From positions 1 through 64,000 of the forward strand of contig JAJPJX010000063.1 of assembly GCA_021324015.1 (NCBI GenBank): DNA of 64,000 nt, in the 5' to 3' direction. The notes beneath the pieces are model-generated. The model ran no database searches and was not told the origin of the DNA. It was given only the letters and a program-made list of their open reading frames with translations. Of the stretch, positions 59,083 to 64,000 are shown piece by piece. Origin of the DNA: Solibacteraceae bacterium. GTDB taxonomy: Bacteria > Acidobacteriota > Terriglobia > Bryobacterales > Bryobacteraceae. Positions within the stretch are counted from its first letter, which is position 1; the number at the start of each line of letters is the position of its first letter. Position numbers and translations under genes: made by a program.

Positions 59083-60168
59083 ATGCACATATCGGACCTG
59101 GATACGCCCGCTCTGCTGATCGATGTGGAAATCATGGAGCGCAACCTGCAGCGCGCGGCCGAGTACGCCCGGGCGCACGGCCTGCGCCTGCGTCCGCACA
59201 CTAAGACGCACAAGATTCCCGCGCTGGGCCGGAGGCAACTCGATCTGGGGGCGGTGGGCCTGACCGTGGCCAAAGTGGGCGAGGCGGAGGTCATGCTGCG
59301 CAGCGAGCCGCCGGATCTGCTGCTGGCCTATCCCCTGTTTGGGCGGCAAAAGCTTGCGCGGCTGATGCAGGTGGCGCGGCGGACGCGCGTGACGGTTTCG
59401 CTCGATGACCCCACTGCCGCCGCGGAACTCGCGGCGGCGGCGCGGCAGGCGGCCGTCGAGGTGGGCGTTCTGGCGGAGATGGATGTGGGGATGGGCAGAG
59501 TTGGCGTGGATCCCGGCTCGGAGGTGGTGGAACTGGCCAGGCGCGTGGCCGGCCTGCCGTTTCTGCGGTTTGAAGGAGTCGCTTTTTTCCCCGGGCACAT
59601 CAACCCCAGCCTGGAGGACGGGCAGATCGAGCGGCTGGCGGAGACGGTGGGCCAAGTGGTCCAAAGCGTGCGTGCCGCGGGGCTGGAGGTGCGCATCGTG
59701 AGCGGGGGCTCCACGCCGCTTCTGTACCACTCGCACAGGATCCGCGGCATGAACGAGATCCGCCCCGGCACCTACATCTTCAACGACCGGAATACGGCGC
59801 TGTGGGGCGGATGCGCGCTGGCGGATTGCGCCGCCACCATCCTGACCACGGTGGTTTCCACCGCCCGGCCGGGGCAGGTGGTGATCGACGCCGGCTCGAA
59901 GACTCTTTCCTCGGATCTGGCGGTCAATGGCGCGGAGGGCTACGGGCAGGTGGTGGAAGCGCCGGCCGCGGTGGTGCGCCGGCTGAACGAGGAACACGGA
60001 TACGTGGACATACGCGAAGTCAGCGGAACCTGGAAAATCGGCGACCGACTGCATATCATTCCCAACCATGTCTGCGTGACGGTCAACCTCCAGGAGAGTG
60101 TGTACGGCATCCGCGGCGAGACGGTCGAGCAGGTGTGGGAAGTGGAGGCGCGCGGCAAGGTCCGGTGA
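59083..60168 (+). CDS. D-threonine aldolase-like PLP enzyme (DSD1/alanine-racemase fold)
   Basis: 361 residues; PLP barrel (alanine racemase N-terminal type) plus C-terminal beta domain. The PLP lysine lies in LRLRPHTKTHKIPALGRRQL. The C-terminal metal site of D-threonine aldolases and D-serine dehydratases appears as IIPNHVCVTVNLQ (His and Cys ligands). FNDRNTALWGGCALADCAAT and the IVSGGSTPLLYHSHRIRG segment are also typical. It would cleave or dehydrate a D-beta-hydroxy amino acid. It begins 18 bases after the transporter and shares its transcript. Confidence 0.9.
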   Translation: MHISDLDTPALLIDVEIMERNLQRAAEYARAHGLRLRPHTKTHKIPALGRRQLDLGAVGLTVAKVGEAEVMLRSEPPDLLLAYPLFGRQKLARLMQVARRTRVTVSLDDPTAAAELAAAARQAAVEVGVLAEMDVGMGRVGVDPGSEVVELARRVAGLPFLRFEGVAFFPGHINPSLEDGQIERLAETVGQVVQSVRAAGLEVRIVSGGSTPLLYHSHRIRGMNEIRPGTYIFNDRNTALWGGCALADCAATILTTVVSTARPGQVVIDAGSKTLSSDLAVNGAEGYGQVVEAPAAVVRRLNEEHGYVDIREVSGTWKIGDRLHIIPNHVCVTVNLQESVYGIRGETVEQVWEVEARGKVR

Positions 60169-60235
60169 CCGGCGCGGGCAGCGCGGCGGGTGTTATGCTG
60201 GCGGAGGATTCTTTCTTCTCCGGCAGCGAACTCAA

Positions 60236-60895
60236 ATGGCAGATGAAACCATCGGACTGGTGGTTTATGCGGACCCCGGCCTCGGCGTGCTCCACCAGCT
60301 CACGGGCGTGATTGCCCGCCACCAGGGGGATATCACTTCGGTGGAGATTCTCGAACACCGTCCCGCGGAGGCGCGCATTTATTTCGAAATCGCCCTGCCC
60401 TCCGAGGCCGGGGCGTTAGCCGGGGATCTGCGGAAACTGGCCGTCGTGCGGCGGGTGGACGTGGTGAAGACGCTCGAAAAGATTTACGGGAAGCGCATCA
60501 TCATCATGGGCGGCGGGGCGCAGGTGGGCCAGGTGGCCATTGGAGCGGTCTCCGAAGCGGACCGCCACAACATCCGGGGCGAGCACATCTCGGTGGATAC
60601 CATTCCGCTGGTGGGCGAACAAAAGCTGGCCGACGCCGTGCGGGCGGTGGCGCGCCTGCCGCGGGCCCGCGCGCTGGTGCTGGCCGGCTCCCTGATGGGC
60701 GGAGAGATCGAACAGGCGGTGCGCGAGGTACGCCAGGCGGGGCTGCTGGTGGTCAGTCTGAACATGGCGGGCAGCGTGCCGGAGGCGGCCGATTTGGTGG
60801 TGAGCGATCCCGTGCAGGCGGGCGTCATGGCGGTGATGGCGGTGGCGGACACCGCCAAGTTCAATGTCGAAAGGCTCAAACGGCGAGTCTTTTGA
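60236..60895 (+). CDS. ACT-domain protein with DUF5612-like C-terminal domain
   Basis: 219 residues from the ATG at 60236. The N-terminal ACT domain (about residues 3-80) begins DETIGLVVYADPGLGVLHQL. It is followed by a nucleotide/ligand-binding-like domain with IIIMGGGAQVGQVAIGAVSE, GEHISVDTIPLVGEQKLADA and VVSLNMAGSVPEAADLVVSD. This two-domain architecture resembles ACT-DUF5612 proteins better known from archaea. A regulatory role in amino-acid metabolism is inferred from the ACT domain. It follows the PLP enzyme by 67 bases and converges with the anti-sigma gene, six bases apart. Confidence 0.7.
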   Translation: MADETIGLVVYADPGLGVLHQLTGVIARHQGDITSVEILEHRPAEARIYFEIALPSEAGALAGDLRKLAVVRRVDVVKTLEKIYGKRIIIMGGGAQVGQVAIGAVSEADRHNIRGEHISVDTIPLVGEQKLADAVRAVARLPRARALVLAGSLMGGEIEQAVREVRQAGLLVVSLNMAGSVPEAADLVVSDPVQAGVMAVMAVADTAKFNVERLKRRVF

Positions 60896-60901
60896 CGGCG
60901 G

Positions 60902-61504
60902 TCAGGAGAGGCGCAGCGCGTATTCCCGCAGGAGTTCCTGGCGGGGGGAATACAGCCGGACGAAATAGGCGCCTTCGCCCAGGCGCAGGGCCACCGGCAC
61001 GTGCAGGTGCGCGCCGCGGGGTTCCACGCGGAACTCGGCCAGGCGGCTTCCGGCGGCGTCCACGATTTCCAGGCGGTAGGCCGGGCACACCGGCAATTCG
61101 ATGAGATCCAGGTGCAGCACCAGCGGACGCCCGGCGGGCGCCTGCGTCACCTCGGGGCCGCGGGCGGCCTCCAGGGACACGGAGAGGGGCGGCGGCACAT
61201 ACCGCGTGGCGTGCCACTGGATGCCCGCCGTGAAGGCCAGAAGTACAGTGGCAACGCCCGCCGCCCAGAGCGGGCTTGGCGTCAGGATGGGGATGCGCCG
61301 CAGCCAGCCGCGGGGCGGCTTCTCCAAGCGGCGCAGCGCGCCGGCGGCGCTGCGCATGGCCTCCAGATAGGCTTCTGTCTCCTCGAGCGCGCCTACGCAA
61401 CTTCCGCAGACGAGTAGATGTTCTTCGACCGCAGCCTGCTGGCCCTCCGGCAGATGCCGCGTGGCGTACTGCTCCAGCATTTCTTCGCTAGCGTGGCCCT
61501 TCAC
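60902..61504 (-). CDS. Membrane anti-sigma factor with ZAS-type zinc motif
   Basis: 200 residues from GTG 61504, chosen because AGAGG lies about nine bases upstream; a GTG at 61522 is an alternative. The N-terminal anti-sigma domain (about residues 1-45) carries the H-x3-C-x2-C motif in EEHLLVCGSC. One membrane helix at about 79-97 (LWAAGVATVLLAFTAGIQW) is followed by a ~100-residue periplasmic beta-rich domain of unknown function. Such proteins hold an ECF sigma factor inactive until proteolysis or a signal releases it. It lies last in the CHAT/sigma/anti-sigma operon, downstream of its likely partner. Confidence 0.82.
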   Translation of the reverse strand: MKGHASEEMLEQYATRHLPEGQQAAVEEHLLVCGSCVGALEETEAYLEAMRSAAGALRRLEKPPRGWLRRIPILTPSPLWAAGVATVLLAFTAGIQWHATRYVPPPLSVSLEAARGPEVTQAPAGRPLVLHLDLIELPVCPAYRLEIVDAAGSRLAEFRVEPRGAHLHVPVALRLGEGAYFVRLYSPRQELLREYALRLS

Positions 61505-61549
61505 GGCTATGTACCTCTGCACCCTAGTGCTTGTCGCGGCGGTTTGCTC

Positions 61550-62215
61550 TCACCACACCACGATACGGCGATGCCGGCTGAGCCGCTTTTTGCCGAGTTC
61601 GCCGAATCGTGCCTTCGCCCGCGATTTGAGCAGGCGAAACTGGGTCTCCGTCAATCCCATTTCCCGGCAGATCTGTTCCTGGGTCTGCTCGCCCAGATAG
61701 AAGCGCGTCAGGATCTCGCGGTCGCGGCGCGAGATGCTCTGGAGCACCTCCAGGGCGATGCGATGGTGCTGCTGGCGGATGGCGGACTGCTCCGGGTTCG
61801 ACCCGCCATCCCGAACCGCCAGTCCCGTATCCAGATCGGTCTGGTGCTTACGGTTCTTGATGTTTTCCTCGATCTGGGCGGCCACCTGGCGGCGCACCAC
61901 CGTGCGCACGTAACCCATCAGCCGCTCCGGTTCGCGTAGGTCCCCGCGCCGGATGGCCTGGGCGACGATCAGAAAGGTGTCGTGCACCTTATCGTCCAGA
62001 TCCTGCGGCCCGAGCTGCCGGCACAGGAAGAACCGCACACCCCGGGAAAAGACGCGATAGAGTTCCTCCATGCCGGCGGACTCGTCGTTCCGGACCTTCT
62101 CGACGAGCTCGATCCACAGCCCCTCCGGCCCGCCGTCGGGCGCGGCCTCGCGGGGGGGGCTGCCCGCGGGCTCGGGGGGAGAAACGCTGCGAGTGGGCTT
62201 AGCTTGCACAAGCAT
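61550..62215 (-). CDS. ECF-type sigma-70 factor
   Basis: 221 residues from ATG 62215, with GAGGAA eight bases upstream. After a low-complexity N-terminus (~45 residues) come region 2 (GMEELYRVFSRGVRFFLCRQ, LDDKVHDTFLIVAQAIRRGD) and region 4 (LQSISRRDREILTRFYLGEQ, QICREMGLTETQFRLLKSRA, a helix-turn-helix). These bind core polymerase and the -35 element. Its stop lies about 45 bases before the anti-sigma start and its start 11 bases after the CHAT stop, all on the minus strand, so the three genes form an operon. Confidence 0.9.
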   Translation of the reverse strand: MLVQAKPTRSVSPPEPAGSPPREAAPDGGPEGLWIELVEKVRNDESAGMEELYRVFSRGVRFFLCRQLGPQDLDDKVHDTFLIVAQAIRRGDLREPERLMGYVRTVVRRQVAAQIEENIKNRKHQTDLDTGLAVRDGGSNPEQSAIRQQHHRIALEVLQSISRRDREILTRFYLGEQTQEQICREMGLTETQFRLLKSRAKARFGELGKKRLSRHRRIVVW

Positions 62216-62226
62216 TATAAACTTCC

Positions 62227-64000
62227 TCACTGGTTTGCCATTAAGAAGTAACTGCCCCAGTAACGTGGCTGGGAGCGCCACGAATGCGACTGGATCATTT
62301 CCGCGCGGGCTTTCTGGAGGGCCGCGGCAGGACCCTCGGCGGGGGCTTCCCGCAGGTGCCGATAGACGGCTACGAAAAACTGGCCGGAATCGTCGGGGGT
62401 GGGCCAGGCGCTGGCGATGACGGCGCCGGCGCCGGCCGCCAGCCAGGCCCGGGTCAATCCCAGTAACCCCGTGCCGGGCAGGGATTCCGCCACCCCGGAA
62501 CTGCATCCGCTCAACACAACGAGGTCCGCCTGGCCATGCAGGGCACTGATATCGGCGGGGCGGAGCAGGTCGAGATGCCCGGAAGGGGTCAGCCCCAGGA
62601 CGATCGAGCCATCCTGTCCCGGGCCGGGAGAGCTCACCACGTGGGTGGCGAAATGCACCACGGCCGGGTGGCGGGCGAAGGCTGCGGCCAGGCTCTCGCG
62701 GGACACCGCTCCGGTAAGCAACACGGCGGCTTGCGGCGCGGCGCTCCAGGCGCGCGCGCAGGACTCAATTTCGCGGGCGCTGCCGGGCAGACGCGCCAAA
62801 GGAGCACCGTTGACGGGGGAGACGCGGCGCGGCCCTGACCAGCGCGGGTCCGCCTGGTTATAAATCCCGTCGCCGACTCCCAGGAACACGCCCTGACAGC
62901 AGGACCGGGCGCCGGCCGCCAGCAGGCCCGCGCCCGCGGCGATCTGCACGGCCTGGCGCTCTCCCAGGTACAGAGGGGCTCCGCCCGGCCTCCCGGTCAC
63001 CAGGGCGGCGAACGGCAGTTGGAACAGGCTTTCGTCGAGAGCCAGCAGCCAGCGCCGCTTGTGCCGGATGCGGGGCTCCAGCGCGCCGAACAAAGCCTGG
63101 AAAAGCGCTTCGCCCTGGGCTACGGCGGAGGGATCGCCGTCTTCCACAGCCTGGCGGAAGCGCCCTACGCGGTCAGCCAGGCTGGCCCGCGGCGGAAGAC
63201 GGCGCAACAGAATTTCCTCCCGGCTGACGGCCCAGGCGTAGGACTGCGTTTCGCCCAGGTAAAAGCCCACGTACACCTCGTCCGGGGCGAGGGTGTGGCG
63301 AGTGTGCGCCAACAGATCCGACACGTCCGGGGAGCCACCGTGCGACTCGGCCAGCAGCGCGCGCAGGCTGGCGGCCCGGTTTTCTTCCGCGGCCTCGAAG
63401 GTCTCCCGGGCCAGCGCCGCATCGCCGGTAGCGAAATAGCGCTGGGCGCCGGCCTCGACCAGGGCGGCGTATACCTGTTGCAGCCAGCTTTCGATGCGGA
63501 TGCGCGTGCGGTCCCCGGGCGGAGCGGCGCGCCGCCAGGAACGCAGCAGGCGCAGGGCCGTGCGCAGATCCGGCAGGGCCTCCCGGGCATGGCCCAAGGC
63601 TAGCAGGGCCCGCCCGCGCGCCTGGTAGAGGTCCCAGGAAGGCAGCGGGCTGCCGGGCCGCGCGGAGCGTTCGATAGCGGCGTCCAGCAGGGAGAAGGCC
63701 GAGCGGTAGTCTCCCTGTGCCAGCCGCAACTGTCCCAGGTCCCGGTAGGAGGATTCCAGCGCTGGCAGACGGTCCAGTTTGCGAATGCGGAAGGCTTCCA
63801 GCAGCGGCGGTTCGGCGCGCGCCAGATCCCCCCGCTGGAGGTAGGCTTCGCCCAGGCGGCTGCAGCCCGTGGTGTAGGCCTCCAGATCGGCGGCGGCATC
63901 CGCGCCCTGGATGCCTTGCCGGAACAGCTCCAGGGCTTCGGCCATGCGGCCCTGCTGAGCGCGCAGAGTGCCGAGGTGGATCAACAGCTTGGGGAGGTGC
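62227..64000 (-). CDS. TPR-CHAT caspase-like protease, 5' end missing
   Basis: The frame is open to the right edge, so the N-terminus lies outside the window; about 590 residues are visible. The first ~200 residues are TPR-like helical repeats (AEALELFRQGIQGADAAADL, AYLQRGDLARAEPPLLEAFR). The CHAT domain covers roughly the last 300 residues. Its caspase-type dyad is visible: the catalytic His in AVVHFATHVV and the catalytic Cys in LVVLSGCSSGVAESLPGTG. A conserved GAVIASAWPTPDDSGQFFVA block follows. CHAT proteases cleave specific partner proteins. It heads the operon with the sigma and anti-sigma genes, 11 bases before the sigma start. Confidence 0.88.
   Translation of the reverse strand, partial: HLPKLLIHLGTLRAQQGRMAEALELFRQGIQGADAAADLEAYTTGCSRLGEAYLQRGDLARAEPPLLEAFRIRKLDRLPALESSYRDLGQLRLAQGDYRSAFSLLDAAIERSARPGSPLPSWDLYQARGRALLALGHAREALPDLRTALRLLRSWRRAAPPGDRTRIRIESWLQQVYAALVEAGAQRYFATGDAALARETFEAAEENRAASLRALLAESHGGSPDVSDLLAHTRHTLAPDEVYVGFYLGETQSYAWAVSREEILLRRLPPRASLADRVGRFRQAVEDGDPSAVAQGEALFQALFGALEPRIRHKRRWLLALDESLFQLPFAALVTGRPGGAPLYLGERQAVQIAAGAGLLAAGARSCCQGVFLGVGDGIYNQADPRWSGPRRVSPVNGAPLARLPGSAREIESCARAWSAAPQAAVLLTGAVSRESLAAAFARHPAVVHFATHVVSSPGPGQDGSIVLGLTPSGHLDLLRPADISALHGQADLVVLSGCSSGVAESLPGTGLLGLTRAWLAAGAGAVIASAWPTPDDSGQFFVAVYRHLREAPAEGPAAALQKARAEMIQSHSWRSQPRYWGSYFLMANQ

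Noticed and set aside
1-64000. CRISPR array or cas genes
   Set aside because: No set of regularly spaced direct repeats is visible and no cas gene is present, despite the TPR-CHAT/sigma operon that recalls type III-E loci.

Overview
The window is about 64 kb of GC-rich bacterial chromosome. It most likely comes from an acidobacterium of the Solibacter/Bryobacter type. Four things support this: two proteins with the 'Solibacter C-terminal' domain (TIGR03437 type), two giant Oar-like TonB-dependent receptors with an N-terminal carboxypeptidase-regulatory domain, many secreted or twin-arginine-exported enzymes, and a dispersed intergenic repeat of a kind I recall from acidobacterial genomes. Taxonomy is inferred from gene content only; no rRNA gene is present.

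Layout. 0-5 kb: end of a GH9-like glycosidase, an amino-acid permease overlapping a class IV aminotransferase, then a compact three-gene operon of a small Cys-containing peptide, a DUF692/MNIO enzyme and a partner protein (a probable RiPP pathway). 5-17 kb: MBL hydrolase, DivIC/FtsB-like protein, cutA, HAD phosphatase, a hybrid kinase-like protein with all phosphotransfer residues lost, GDPD, a TIM-barrel isomerase, an NHL propeller, a FecR protein, a BNR propeller and a cold-shock gene with a terminator-like hairpin in its leader. 17-25 kb: three class V aminotransferase paralogs (two Tat-exported and convergent), interrupted by a small accessory island (20.0-22.5 kb) with a terminase remnant, a 3' fragment of tRNA-Leu(CAA) and a RelE-like toxin pair; then proS. 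25-35 kb: glyA, a glycosyltransferase, an M20 hydrolase, secreted proteins, an M14 peptidase and an HpcH-type aldolase. 35-44 kb: an Oar-like receptor flanked by two VCBS/FG-GAP propeller giants. 44-61 kb: a probable uptake and catabolic locus (SSS symporter, gamma-glutamyltransferase, DUF3830, FadR-type GntR regulator, second receptor with TPR proteins, MBL-fold protein, oxidoreductase, amidohydrolase, RhaT-type transporter, D-threonine-aldolase-like enzyme, ACT/DUF5612 protein). 61-64 kb: an operon of a TPR-CHAT protease, a sigma factor and an anti-sigma factor, cut by the window edge.

How the parts fit. The 44-61 kb genes form tight overlapping runs. They read as capture of an oligomeric or peptide-linked substrate at the outer membrane, periplasmic trimming by gamma-glutamyltransferase, import by SSS and RhaT-type carriers, and intracellular deacylation, oxidation and aldol cleavage under a GntR/FCD repressor. 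The substrate cannot be read from sequence. The most interesting systems are the MNIO peptide operon at 3.3-5.0 kb, the protease/sigma/anti-sigma operon at the right edge, and several apparent pseudoenzymes.
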